Shown one piece after another: positions 15,898 through 23,004 of a DNA stretch of 43,506 bases. The notes under the pieces are model-generated. The model was given only the letters and a program-made list of their open reading frames with translations. It searched no databases and was not told the origin of the DNA. Source of the DNA: a virus; the IMG/VR virus record IMGVR_UViG_3300025133_000227, positions 1 through 43,506 of that record. One strand, given 5' to 3'. The first letter of the stretch is position 1. Every line of letters begins with the position of its first letter. Both the position numbers and the translations under genes were made by a program.

Positions 15898-16386
15898 ATG
15901 ATAGCAATAGTGAACAAAGAAAATGATACAGTGTATGAAAATGATGTAATTATAAGGAATGAGCCCGCGATAATGTGTGATTTAGATGGAACTTTAGCGT
16001 TAAAGCATAAAGGCAGAACTTGGTATGATGCCAGTACTTGTGACAGAGATTTAATAAATATGCCAATACTTGAAATATGTAGTGCATTCGCAAAGACTCA
16101 TCATATAGTATTTTGTTCAGGCCGTGAAGATATGTACAGAGAAGAAACTCGTGTATTTTTAAAGAAATGTTTTCACGATTTCATTGAAGGTCATGATTAC
16201 TCATTATTTATGAGAGAAAGTGGTGATTATAGAAAAGATTCTATAGTAAAACATGAAATATATCTTAAATCTATTAAAGATAAATGGGATATACTGTTTG
16301 TACTTGACGATAGAACTCAAGTAGTAACAATGTGGCGTAATGCACTCGATTTAACTTGCTTACAAGTAGCAGAAGGAAATTTCTAA
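15898..16386 (+). CDS. Polynucleotide 3'-phosphatase (HAD family, T4 Pnk C-terminal-like), 162 aa
   Basis: A HAD-superfamily phosphatase that should remove 3'-phosphates or 2',3'-cyclic phosphates from nucleic-acid ends. Motif I is CDLDGTLA (nucleophile D28, acid D30), motif II is FCSGRED (S74, R76), the Lys motif is in RKDSIVKHE, and motif III is VLDDRTQVVTMW (D137, D138). The closing CLQVAEGNF matches the phosphatase half of T4 polynucleotide kinase. The N-terminal kinase half is absent. I choose ATG 15898 because AGGAG lies 7 bp upstream, while ATG 15892 would be only one base from it. It follows the structured RNA directly. Confidence 0.88.
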   Translation: MIAIVNKENDTVYENDVIIRNEPAIMCDLDGTLALKHKGRTWYDASTCDRDLINMPILEICSAFAKTHHIVFCSGREDMYREETRVFLKKCFHDFIEGHDYSLFMRESGDYRKDSIVKHEIYLKSIKDKWDILFVLDDRTQVVTMWRNALDLTCLQVAEGNF

Positions 16387-16664
16387 TGTTAATGCAACTA
16401 ACTCAATACAAATCAATGCATAAAAATGGATGGAATATATCATTATGCAAAGGACTAATAGATATTGTATACGATGAAGCATTTTTTGGCATTACATGGG
16501 AAAGAGGAAACCTATCATATCATATGTTCTTCAGATATGGAGAATTTAACTATTTTGAAATATATAATAACGATACAGACAGGGTAGAATATTGTAGTGA
16601 TAAAAATTTGATGAAAGAACATAATGAATTTATGTTTATAGTTGATAGATGTAAAGAAAGGTAA
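16386..16664 (+). CDS. Hypothetical early protein, 92 aa
   Basis: Begins at ATG 16386, overlapping the phosphatase stop by one base, with AGAAGGAAA upstream. A second ATG two codons later is also possible. The product has many aromatic residues (FFGITWERGNLSYHMFFRYG, then YFEIYNN) and looks like a small beta protein with a helical charged end. No family is recognised. The tight coupling to the phosphatase could mean a joint role, but this is only position. Confidence 0.75.
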   Translation: MLMQLTQYKSMHKNGWNISLCKGLIDIVYDEAFFGITWERGNLSYHMFFRYGEFNYFEIYNNDTDRVEYCSDKNLMKEHNEFMFIVDRCKER

Positions 16665-16670
16665 ACAATT

Positions 16671-16862
16671 ATGAAAAATCTAACAAAAGATGAAATACTT
16701 TCATTGTATGTTGATAAAGTTTCAGAGTTAAAGAAGTTCATACGATTAGGATATATGAATGAAGATACTGATATATTCAAAGATATAACAGAACTAGAGA
16801 TGCTTGAAACTGTAATGGGATATAATAATGAATTAAAAGAAGAGGAAATAAATGAAACTTAG
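16671..16862 (+). CDS. Hypothetical early protein, 63 aa
   Basis: A 63-aa helical, acidic product (MKNLTKDEILSLYVDKVSEL start), ending NELKEEEINET. It starts 6 bp after the previous stop with AAAGG upstream, and its 3' end overlaps the next gene by 11 bp. Two or three helices are likely. No motif points to a function. Confidence 0.7.
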   Translation: MKNLTKDEILSLYVDKVSELKKFIRLGYMNEDTDIFKDITELEMLETVMGYNNELKEEEINET

Positions 16863-17175
16863 ACAATCACAATCTGCAAGCCAAATACAAGCTTTAAAAG
16901 AAGTCGACCCAGATGAATATATATGGCTGGACTTAGGCTGGTTTGATATTGGTGTTAGCAATGATGAGGGCTACTCAAAACAATTTATCTCAGTTGGTAA
17001 ATATGCATTAGAACCATACGTCAGTGATGAGTTCAAAATAGATATTGTCCAGATAATTGAGAAGTTTTACTACACAAACTCACAAGAGTCTCATCACGAA
17101 GACGAGCAATATTTTGAATGGAATGGTAAACTTGTAGATTATACAAACAAAAGAAGGAGAAACAGATATGCCTGA
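16852..17175 (+). CDS. Hypothetical early protein, 107 aa
   Basis: A 107-aa product with MKLRQSQSASQIQALKEVDP at the start, an aromatic-rich core (YIWLDLGWFDIGVS) and a basic end (NKRRRNRYA). GAAGAGGAAAT precedes the start inside the preceding gene. It overlaps both neighbours by a few bases. Mixed alpha/beta composition and no recognisable domain. Confidence 0.7.
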   Translation: MKLRQSQSASQIQALKEVDPDEYIWLDLGWFDIGVSNDEGYSKQFISVGKYALEPYVSDEFKIDIVQIIEKFYYTNSQESHHEDEQYFEWNGKLVDYTNKRRRNRYA

Positions 17176-17389
17176 TATACATGACATGGAATTGGATGCA
17201 AGACCATCAGACCAAGAACTATATGGTAACGACAGTGATAAAGCTGACTGCTCACATAAAAATACCACATATCAAGCAAGAGAATATGATACGAATATTA
17301 GCGAAGGCATATCATGTGATGATTGCGGTAAAGAATTAGACCTGTTAGACTATGAACCAGATGAAGATACAATGAGAGGTGATAGATGA
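17168..17389 (+). CDS. Small zinc-ribbon-like acidic protein, 73 aa
   Basis: A 73-aa very acidic product with a possible metal site: C-x-H (residues about 28-30, CSHKN) and CDDCG near residues 51-55, separated by about 20 residues. C-x-H ... C-x-x-C is a common zinc-ribbon arrangement in small phage proteins. The ends are rich in Asp and Glu. AAGAAGGAGA precedes the ATG. The stop overlaps the next start (ATGA). Confidence 0.7.
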   Translation: MPDIHDMELDARPSDQELYGNDSDKADCSHKNTTYQAREYDTNISEGISCDDCGKELDLLDYEPDEDTMRGDR

Positions 17390-17715
17390 AACGTAAATCT
17401 TATGAAAGAAATAGAAGATTAATAGGGCAAACACACCCAAAATATGATAAAAGGAGACAAAGAATGTCAATTAGCGTAACACAAAAAGATTTTTTAAAGT
17501 TTGAAGAAGTTCGAGAAAGTGGAACATATAATATGTTTGACCCACAAGCAAGAGAAATGACAAATTTAAGCAAAGAACAGTGGTTCACAATAATGCGTGA
17601 TTATGATAAATTGAAAAAAGCATGGACAAATGAACCACCTGTTATTACTGGAGATAAAGACACTGATTCATTACTTGAAGACGAAAGGACAAATAATGAA
17701 ATTAATGAAAAATAA
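17386..17715 (+). CDS. Hypothetical early protein, 109 aa (alternative start at 17464)
   Basis: From ATG 17386 (ATGA overlap with the preceding stop, GAGGTGAT upstream) the product is 109 aa. A second ATG at 17464 has an even better AAAAGGAGA site and would give 83 aa starting MSISVTQKDFLKFEEV. The first 26 residues are very basic (KRKSYERNRRLIGQ...). The conserved-looking core is DFLKFEEVRESGTYNMF followed by NLSKEQWFTIMRDYDKL, a pattern I have seen in small unnamed phage proteins. Both starts may be used. No function is known. Confidence 0.7.
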   Translation: MKRKSYERNRRLIGQTHPKYDKRRQRMSISVTQKDFLKFEEVRESGTYNMFDPQAREMTNLSKEQWFTIMRDYDKLKKAWTNEPPVITGDKDTDSLLEDERTNNEINEK

Positions 17716-17911
17716 GCAGGACGACATTGTTATTGAAAGATTAAAAGAAATATCAATGGCAGAAATAAAGAGCAAATACCCTGATAAAATTGTTGATGCG
17801 TATGTTGAGGGAGGAAGATTAGTTGTCGTTTTGGATAAATGTCGTTTAAAATTTGATGAAAGAGTACCTCAAAAAGACGGAAATGTCTACGGTGCCATTC
17901 ATCGCAAATAG
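17696..17911 (+). CDS. Hypothetical early protein, 71 aa
   Basis: ATG 17696 is chosen because AAAGGA lies 7 bp upstream. The upstream in-frame extension overlaps the previous gene too far. The product begins MKLMKNKQDDIVIERL and has VEGGRLVVVLDKCRLKFDER, a small alpha-plus-beta unit. It overlaps the previous gene by 20 bp. Not recognised. Confidence 0.7.
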   Translation: MKLMKNKQDDIVIERLKEISMAEIKSKYPDKIVDAYVEGGRLVVVLDKCRLKFDERVPQKDGNVYGAIHRK

Positions 17912-17920
17912 GAGATTACT

Positions 17921-18556
17921 ATGGGATTCGATTTAACTGGGTTAGACCCAACAATAAACACAGAACATTTACAAGAATATAATGACATATTGAAATTATA
18001 TGGTAAAGATGGATGGTTAGATTGGTCAATGGATATACCTGAAGCTACTACAGATAGGTATTTTGAATTACAAGACCAATTTAGAGAAGATAATCCAGGC
18101 AGTTATTTTCGTAATAATGTCTGGTGGTGGAGACCGTTATGGGACTTTGTATGTAATACTTGTGATGATTTCTTGAGTGAAAAAGATATGGAAAGTGGAA
18201 ATTATAACGATGGTAGAAAGATAGCAAAATATAAAGCTATAAAAATCGGAAAAAGACTGTCTGAAAATCTAGCTGATGGGACTGTTGATATGGTACATAG
18301 AAGATATGAATTAGCAAAAGCAAAAGCAGATGTTCATAATAAAAAAGTTAAAAAAGAAATGGATAAAATCAGTAAAAATTGCAAAGCTAAACATGGTGAT
18401 GACTTAGTACCTGCTGATTATCCAGAGCCATATCGTACTCAATGGAAAAAAGCTCAGAATAAAGAAAACTGGATATCTCACTATCCATTTAATGTAGATA
18501 ATGTTAAAGCATTTGCTACATTTTGTCAACAGAGTGGAGGATTTATAATATGTTAG
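17921..18556 (+). CDS. Conserved-type phage protein of unknown function, 211 aa
   Basis: Starts MGFDLTGLDPTINTEHLQEY with GGAGAT upstream of the ATG. The first third has many Trp and Asp (WLDWSMDIP, then RNNVWWWRPLWDFVCNTCDD), and the middle is helical and basic. The opening MGFDL..G..P and the WWWRPLW segment recur in unnamed proteins of many phages. The role is not known. There is one CNTC pair, but no second pair to make a zinc site. Confidence 0.75.
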   Translation: MGFDLTGLDPTINTEHLQEYNDILKLYGKDGWLDWSMDIPEATTDRYFELQDQFREDNPGSYFRNNVWWWRPLWDFVCNTCDDFLSEKDMESGNYNDGRKIAKYKAIKIGKRLSENLADGTVDMVHRRYELAKAKADVHNKKVKKEMDKISKNCKAKHGDDLVPADYPEPYRTQWKKAQNKENWISHYPFNVDNVKAFATFCQQSGGFIIC

Positions 18557-18648
18557 GAATAGCAACATATATAATACTGTTCAGTTTACTAATGTGGTTA
18601 ATATGGGCAATGATGAAAGTAGCAAAGGACGAAAGAAATGAGAAATAG
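18550..18648 (+). CDS. Tiny membrane protein, 32 aa
   Basis: A short frame with a very good TGGAGG site 6 bp before the ATG at 18550. The product is a single hydrophobic span (ATYIILFSLLMWLIWAMM, about residues 5-22) with a positively charged end. It overlaps the preceding stop and the next start, as its neighbours do. Tiny single-span proteins are common in phage early regions. The role is unknown. Confidence 0.6.
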   Translation: MLGIATYIILFSLLMWLIWAMMKVAKDERNEK

Positions 18649-18961
18649 AGTAAAAAAACTATTAGCTGAAAATGTTAAATATCAGAAGTCTGATTTGACC
18701 TTAATGGCACGAATATGGTTTGATGACCTTAAAGCGATACATTATAGCGGTGACATAAAAGCTGTATCGGCTGTTCATTTTTTGAACTATTTAGTTGAAG
18801 GTCATCTAACTCAATGGGAATCTGCTACAAGAATAAGAAGAAAACTTCAAGCTAAACATAAAGAGCTTAGAGATGAAGATACTTATAAAGGCAGAAAAGA
18901 AGAAGAAACTAAGTGGAGAGATAGGTTCTCTCCAATGGCAATGAACGAACCACACCTTTAA
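18638..18961 (+). CDS. Hypothetical early protein, 107 aa
   Basis: A helical, basic 107-aa protein. AAAGGACG lies 7 bp before the ATG, inside the tiny membrane gene. The central part (LMARIWFDDLKAIHYSGD, then RIRRKLQAKHKELR) is a pattern present in unnamed phage proteins near replication genes. The stretch of charged helices could bind nucleic acid, but no defined motif is visible. Confidence 0.7.
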   Translation: MRNRVKKLLAENVKYQKSDLTLMARIWFDDLKAIHYSGDIKAVSAVHFLNYLVEGHLTQWESATRIRRKLQAKHKELRDEDTYKGRKEEETKWRDRFSPMAMNEPHL

Positions 18962-19026
18962 TAGCGATTTGTCTTTGAGTTAAGTCCTATTATTGTTAAA
19001 TTTAGACCTAATTTCGTGGAGGAAAT

Positions 19027-19770
19027 ATGAAAGATATTACTGGTTTTGTTGAGTCTGCATATGCAGATTGGTTAACTGAAAAAAATACAAAAAATCGTGA
19101 AAAGTATAAAGAGCATCAAGGTATTTATAGTGCTTCATCGGCAGGAAGTTGCTTTAGAAAACAATATTTAAAGAGCAAAAATCTTCCCGAACCACCCCTT
19201 GAAAAAAGGGTTATGAGATTACTTAGATTAGGTACAATAGTTCATGAAGATATCCAAGAGAGCTTAAAGAATTACTTTAGGCGTACAGATACAAAATTGA
19301 AATTGTACATTGAACATCAAATAAAAATACCTGAAATAAACGTTATTGGTCACTTAGATGCTGCTATTTATGATAGAGAACAAGAGCATATAAAACTCTA
19401 TGATATTAAAACATCTGCTTCATACAAATGGAGGATGAAGTTTGGCAGAAATAAAGAAAAGAATGGTAGTGTCAATTATAATTTACAGCTAGGAACATAT
19501 GCATTTGGTTTAGGTGAAGAGCTTGAAACAACCAATATTGATATGAGCATATTATGGTATAATAAAGATACAAGTGCTTTTAGAGAAGAAAGGTTACCTG
19601 CTGAATGGATTGGTAGTGCTATTGAATATTGGGAAGAAGTAAATGACACATTAGAAGATGTATCATCTGATAATGGAGCAGAACTAATTCCTGGTAGCTA
19701 TGGTACACCTATGATGAATTGGGAATGTAGATATTGTGGCTTTAAAGATATACACTGTCAAGGTATATAG
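19027..19770 (+). CDS. PD-(D/E)XK nuclease, Cas4/RecB-like with Fe-S cysteines, 247 aa
   Basis: A probable ssDNA/dsDNA exonuclease that resects ends for recombination. Nuclease residues in order are H73 (IVHED), D111 (IGHLDAAIYD), D126-I-K128 (LYDIKTS) and Q154 (YNLQLGTYAFG), the RecB-type core. Four Cys, C42 in SAGSCFRKQYL and C234, C237, C244 in ECRYCGFKDIHC, have the arrangement that holds a 4Fe-4S cluster in Cas4 and AddB. GTGGAGGAA precedes the ATG. It is followed within 250 bp by a strand-annealing protein, so exonuclease plus annealer form a phage recombination pair. No CRISPR array is nearby. Confidence 0.88.
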   Translation: MKDITGFVESAYADWLTEKNTKNREKYKEHQGIYSASSAGSCFRKQYLKSKNLPEPPLEKRVMRLLRLGTIVHEDIQESLKNYFRRTDTKLKLYIEHQIKIPEINVIGHLDAAIYDREQEHIKLYDIKTSASYKWRMKFGRNKEKNGSVNYNLQLGTYAFGLGEELETTNIDMSILWYNKDTSAFREERLPAEWIGSAIEYWEEVNDTLEDVSSDNGAELIPGSYGTPMMNWECRYCGFKDIHCQGI

Positions 19771-20015
19771 TGAAACAGGTAAATGATAGAATGGTATTCC
19801 ATATAAGTAAAGATGATACAGTAAACAATCTTATGATAAAGTTTTCAAACAGAGCAATAGTTTCTAATAAAAAGCATGGTGACAAAATACACGAAGTTGA
19901 AAAATCAACTGAACAATGGGTCACAGAGGCATTAGAAGAAGCTATGGATATGTGTGTTTACTTACAAAGATTATTAGAAAAAATAAAAGAAGAGGAGGCG
20001 TGGAATAATGGCTAA
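19770..20015 (+). CDS. Hypothetical protein, 81 aa, GTG start
   Basis: Starts GTG at 19770, overlapping the nuclease stop, or ATG 19791. The second half is helical (STEQWVTEALEEAMDMCVYL, then QRLLEKIKEEE) and resembles the E-x-x-E-x-D helices of MazG-like nucleotide pyrophosphohydrolases, but the protein is short and the metal-binding acidic set is incomplete, so I do not assign it. Coupled to the next gene by an 8-bp overlap. Confidence 0.65.
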   Translation: MKQVNDRMVFHISKDDTVNNLMIKFSNRAIVSNKKHGDKIHEVEKSTEQWVTEALEEAMDMCVYLQRLLEKIKEEEAWNNG

Positions 20016-20607
20016 TGATTTAGCATTAACCAATGTGAACTTGGATATAATTCAAGATTCACTTAAAAATATTACAAATCAGCATAAAAATGTCGGGAAA
20101 ATAGAAACACCAAAAGGCTTAGTAAAGAAAAAAATGGGATTTGATTATGTTGAACTGTCATACATGAAAAAAATAGCAAATGAACAATTTCCTGGATGGA
20201 GTTGGACTATAATAAAGTCAGAAGCTCTAGGTACTGCAGCTTATGTAGTTCATGGCAGATTAAGATGGTTAGATAATGGTCTATGGCGTGATGGAGATAT
20301 GGTGGCTGCTCATAGGATTCAAACTAAGCGTGGCTCAGAAGAGTTTGTAGAAATTGGTAATGATATTAAATCAGCTAATACAGATTGCATGAAGAAAGCA
20401 TTCAATGTCTATATGGACATAGCAGCTGATGTATATCGTTCCGATGACCCTACATTAGATGATGAGCAGGCAGCTAATTTAACATCAGTGGCTTTAAGTG
20501 TTGATGATGAACAGTTTGAAAAGGTTAAATCGTTAATAGAAAATGGAACTATAAATAGTGGTAACTATAAAGCAAGTTTGGCAAAACTAGAAAGGTTGGC
20601 AGGATGA
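20008..20607 (+). CDS. Rad52-type single-strand annealing protein, 199 aa
   Basis: Likely anneals complementary single strands during phage recombination and replication. The N-terminal about 150 residues read as the Rad52/Sak fold: FDYVELSYMKKIANEQFPGW, a strand with TAAYVVHGRLRWL, and the helix EIGNDIKSANTDCMKKAFNV, in which the A-x-x-D-x-x-K-K-A pattern is characteristic. The C-terminus (residues 150-199) is a flexible tail with a helical end. GAGGAGG lies before the ATG. The gene sits between the Cas4-like nuclease and SSB genes, which supports the call. The exact annealing family (Rad52, Erf, RecT) is judged by pattern only. Confidence 0.7.
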   Translation: MANDLALTNVNLDIIQDSLKNITNQHKNVGKIETPKGLVKKKMGFDYVELSYMKKIANEQFPGWSWTIIKSEALGTAAYVVHGRLRWLDNGLWRDGDMVAAHRIQTKRGSEEFVEIGNDIKSANTDCMKKAFNVYMDIAADVYRSDDPTLDDEQAANLTSVALSVDDEQFEKVKSLIENGTINSGNYKASLAKLERLAG

Positions 20608-20873
20608 TAGAAATAGATTCAAGTAGTTTTAATAATGAATTACTAGAAAGAGGATTGGTCTATTCTGTTGGGACTAATGATGGTAAAGTATTTGAAAGAA
20701 TAGTATACAAAGGAACAAGAAATATTATGGGTAAAAACATAATGTGTTTTGAAACTGAAAATAAAGAATCAGTATCTATTAACCCAAGTTACTTTTCATA
20801 CTCAATAGAAGATAATGGTCACTTTCCTATGCCTGAAGATTTTAATAATAACAAGGAGACTCATAATGGGTAA
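20604..20873 (+). CDS. Hypothetical protein between annealing protein and SSB, 89 aa
   Basis: An 89-aa product (MIEIDSSSFNNELLERGLVY start) that overlaps the annealing protein gene (ATGA) and the next gene by 8 bp. The middle is beta-rich (SVGTNDGKVFERIVYKG). No domain is recognised. It may be part of the recombination module by position. Confidence 0.7.
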   Translation: MIEIDSSSFNNELLERGLVYSVGTNDGKVFERIVYKGTRNIMGKNIMCFETENKESVSINPSYFSYSIEDNGHFPMPEDFNNNKETHNG

Positions 20874-21138
20874 ACTAACAGTAGCAGAAGCAGAAGCTCT
20901 GCAAAAAGAAGGTGTTTTAACAAAAGCATCTTTACAGGAAATGCAAGATAAAGGTCTTGTTTCATCTAGAACTCGTAATGAAAAGAGAGTTGTTAAAACT
21001 GCCAGTGGCACATTTGTAACGCCTCAATTCTATTTTCAAGGATTAAATGGTGCTGACTATAGCAATAAGATGACTGAGCTAAGAACAAAAGTCACAACTT
21101 TAATAAACGAATACACAACAACAATCAAAACTAATTAA
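20866..21138 (+). CDS. Hypothetical protein upstream of SSB, 90 aa
   Basis: The ATG at 20866 has AAGGAGA at 7-8 bp. The product starts MGKLTVAEAEALQKEGVLTK and is helical, then beta-rich with a KTASGTFVTPQFYFQG stretch, and ends in a helix. The start resembles small coiled regulators, but no motif identifies it. It is 11 bp from the SSB gene. Confidence 0.75.
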   Translation: MGKLTVAEAEALQKEGVLTKASLQEMQDKGLVSSRTRNEKRVVKTASGTFVTPQFYFQGLNGADYSNKMTELRTKVTTLINEYTTTIKTN

Positions 21139-21149
21139 GAGGTGATACT

Positions 21150-21737
21150 TTGATTAATATGACAGACACTGTTTACGATGTTAGCACAGATGGTATAATT
21201 GCAATAGCCCCAGGTACATATCCTGCTCATGTAAGTTCATTTGAAGGAAGAACTGTTCAAACCAAATTTGGTGAACAAAAAGTCTTCAATATAGAATTTC
21301 AAATAGCGGATGAAGTATCTAAAATGACTATCATTAAACATGGATATGTAGAAGATGAACTAATGCCAGTTGAAGATGAAGATGGTAATGAAGTAAAAAT
21401 ATCAGCTTCATTTATGAAAGGGAAAAGGTTCAAATCTAAGGGGATATGGTTAACAGAAAATCCAGGAGAAGGTGAAGGTTGGAGAAATAGAACATATGTT
21501 GAGTTCTTTCAAGGACTTGGCGTTCAGTTTCCCGAAACAAAGGACGGTAAAACACAATTAGCAGAAGTAGAAGAAGAAGATATAATAGGTCTTCCTGCTT
21601 TAGCTAAACTAAATAGAGAGTTCTATGAAAAAGATGGAGAGAAACGCTCTACTTGGAAAGTATTTACTGCCACTAATTGGAAGGATGGTCAAAGATTAGC
21701 AGCTGATGAAGTCAGCTCTGATGACGTTCCTTTCTAA
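21150..21737 (+). CDS. ssb: Single-stranded DNA-binding protein, 195 aa
   Basis: Coats ssDNA during phage replication. The strongest sign is the extreme C-terminus SSDDVPF, which matches the bacterial SSB tip that recruits partner proteins. Residues about 15-170 are beta-rich, consistent with an OB-fold, e.g. GTYPAHVSSFEGRTVQTKF and RSTWKVFTATNWKD, though the family is diverged. An acidic linker precedes the tip. The start is TTG 21150 or ATG 21159, both downstream of GAGGTGAT. Both starts give the same domain. Confidence 0.72.
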   Translation: MINMTDTVYDVSTDGIIAIAPGTYPAHVSSFEGRTVQTKFGEQKVFNIEFQIADEVSKMTIIKHGYVEDELMPVEDEDGNEVKISASFMKGKRFKSKGIWLTENPGEGEGWRNRTYVEFFQGLGVQFPETKDGKTQLAEVEEEDIIGLPALAKLNREFYEKDGEKRSTWKVFTATNWKDGQRLAADEVSSDDVPF

Positions 21738-21740
21738 ATG

Positions 21741-21852
21741 CGACTAGATTAGTCGTATATACTTGAGGCTAGGTATTGCCAGTATGTTCCAACAAGGTGC
21801 ATCTAAACAATAAAACAAGAGGGTGGCAGCATATGCTATGGCTCTAGCCTCA
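21741..21852 (+). ncRNA. Structured intergenic RNA upstream of 84-aa gene
   Basis: In the 132-bp gap after SSB, CGACTA-GAT-TAGTCG (21741-21755) is a perfect 6-bp stem with a 3-nt loop. Then TGAGGCTAG (21764-21772) pairs perfectly with CTAGCCTCA (21844-21852) as a 9-bp closing helix around about 70 nt. Inside, GCCA/TGGC (21778-21781 with 21839-21842) and an AGCATATGCT palindrome (21828-21837) can form further helices. The 9-bp helix ends before the GGAG of the next gene. It could be a riboswitch-like leader or a small RNA. Not matched to a known class. Confidence 0.5.
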
Positions 21853-21869
21853 TTAATTTGGAGAACCAC

Positions 21870-22124
21870 ATGAAAATAAAAACATTAGTAAAACGAGCAT
21901 TAAAAAATGGATTTAAATCCAAGCCAGCTCCTGGATATAAGTATTTAAAAGACATTCCAGTGGGCTCTTTATTCAAAACAAGTAGTGGAACACGAGGAAT
22001 ATTATTAGATTCCAACGTTAATGCAAGAGTAGTAATTACATCAACACCTATAAAAGATAATCCTGATTCGTATCTTGGTAAAAGAATAATTTCTAATATG
22101 ACAGAAATAAAGGAGATTAAATAA
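21870..22124 (+). CDS. Hypothetical protein, 84 aa
   Basis: ATG 21870 is chosen because GGAG lies 7 bp upstream. The product (MKIKTLVKRALKNGFKSKPA start) is basic at the N-terminus and beta-rich after, with SGTRGILLDSNVNARVVITS. It may be a small SH3-like or OB-like domain. It lies just after the structured leader and overlaps the next gene by one base. Not recognised. Confidence 0.7.
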   Translation: MKIKTLVKRALKNGFKSKPAPGYKYLKDIPVGSLFKTSSGTRGILLDSNVNARVVITSTPIKDNPDSYLGKRIISNMTEIKEIK

Positions 22125-22258
22125 TGGAATGGTTAATAACAATAACAGGTTCTTTAGTATGGATTGCAGTATCTTTTGTAATAATATTTTTTAGCATAAT
22201 TAGTATAATAACATTAGCAGAACATTGGATTAAAAATGGCTATTTTAAAAAACTATGA
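22124..22258 (+). CDS. Small membrane protein, 44 aa
   Basis: A short frame with AAAGGAGA 7-8 bp before the ATG, overlapping the preceding stop by one base. One long hydrophobic span (about residues 5-31; SLVWIAVSFVIIFFSIISII) and a basic tail. It probably sits in the inner membrane. The function is unknown. Confidence 0.6.
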   Translation: MEWLITITGSLVWIAVSFVIIFFSIISIITLAEHWIKNGYFKKL

Positions 22259-22400
22259 AGATAAATATACAAAGGCACATAAAAGATTAAAATATATGTA
22301 TAAGTATAACTATAATACTGATTTTAACGATGAAACTGACTTAAAAACCCCAAGAAAATATAAAAACAGAAAGAGGCTTGACAAAGAAAAAGTGTATTGA
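22236..22400 (+). CDS. Small basic protein, 54 aa
   Basis: A frame overlapping the end of the 44-aa membrane gene, starting MAILKNYEDKYTKAHKRLKY and ending RLDKEKVY. Lys, Tyr and Arg make up most of it. No strong ribosome binding site is visible directly before the ATG, so expression may depend on coupling. It could be a small nucleic-acid-binding protein. Moderate confidence that it is coding. Confidence 0.45.
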   Translation: MAILKNYEDKYTKAHKRLKYMYKYNYNTDFNDETDLKTPRKYKNRKRLDKEKVY

Positions 22401-22698
22401 CTGTTGGCAAACAAAGATACTAATTAAACTTTGTAAGATTGAGCATCTGATACAGGTATGTGGCAGGTGCTCTCTCTTTCTAAACCGAGGAGGAATCATG
22501 AAAGAAGAAGATAGAAATCTCCACGACTGGAGAAAAAGTCCTAAAGGGAGATTCCCCTATAAAGATATTGATGACCCAAAATACATTGCTGATAGAAAAG
22601 CATTATTTGAAGAAAATGGGAATGGATGGTGGTGGTATCAAGGAACTTCCCTAGGAAAACTAATAGGAAAGAAAACTGATGCCGAACAGAAAAGCTAA
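22378..22698 (+). CDS. Zinc-binding-type protein, 106 aa (TTG start; alternative ATG at 22498)
   Basis: From a TTG at 22378 the product starts MTKKKCIDCWQTKILIKLCK and contains two Cys pairs, CIDC (residues 6-9) and CGRC (about 28-31), which look like a zinc knuckle. A much better AGGAGG site precedes an in-frame ATG at 22498, which would give a 66-aa protein (MKEEDRNLHDWRKSPKGRFP start) without the Cys pairs. Either two forms are made from one frame, or only the short one is real. The C-terminal part is Trp- and Lys-rich. Confidence 0.6.
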   Translation: MTKKKCIDCWQTKILIKLCKIEHLIQVCGRCSLFLNRGGIMKEEDRNLHDWRKSPKGRFPYKDIDDPKYIADRKALFEENGNGWWWYQGTSLGKLIGKKTDAEQKS

Positions 22699-22810
22699 AG
22701 CCCGTAAAAGGGAAAAAATAAAGAAAAACGCCCAGCTGAGTCGGCTGGGGAGAACATCTAATCAAGTTAAAAAAAGGAGGCAGAAGAATGCCAAGAAAGA
22801 AAACAAATGA
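22679..22810 (+). CDS. Small very basic protein, 43 aa
   Basis: A 43-aa product consisting largely of Lys and Arg (MPNRKAKARKREKIKKNAQL start). The MPNRKAK opening is familiar from short proteins in many phage genomes. It overlaps the preceding gene's end by 20 bp and the next start by 4 bp. It probably binds nucleic acid. The target is unknown. Confidence 0.6.
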   Translation: MPNRKAKARKREKIKKNAQLSRLGRTSNQVKKRRQKNAKKENK

Positions 22811-23004
22811 GTAAAATGGGACAAATACACGATATGGCTATGAACGAAAAGACAGAAGAACTTGAAGATTATTTTCAATTATTAGGATGGAGACCAGGAG
22901 CATCGGTTGATGGAGCAAAATATTTCATAGAAGCAGCTAAAGAAATAAAAGATAAAGAAAAAAAGCCACTGTTTAAAGATATGGAAGAAAGTGACAGTAC
23001 TTAA
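22807..23004 (+). CDS. Hypothetical protein, 65 aa
   Basis: A 65-aa acidic helical product (MSKMGQIHDMAMNEKTEELE start). It lies behind a very strong AGGAGG at 22775-22780, whose nearest ATG (22788) opens only an 8-codon frame ending at 22814, so translation could pass from that mini-frame to this gene. It overlaps the next gene by 14 bp. Not recognised. Confidence 0.65.
   Translation: MSKMGQIHDMAMNEKTEELEDYFQLLGWRPGASVDGAKYFIEAAKEIKDKEKKPLFKDMEESDST

Noticed and set aside
19027-19770. Cas4-like nuclease taken as sign of a CRISPR system
   Set aside because: No repeat-spacer array or other cas gene is in the window. Cas4/RecB-like nucleases are common in phage recombination modules.
19770-20015. 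MazG-like pyrophosphohydrolase
   Set aside because: Only one E-x-x-E-type helix is visible and the protein is too short for the full metal site.
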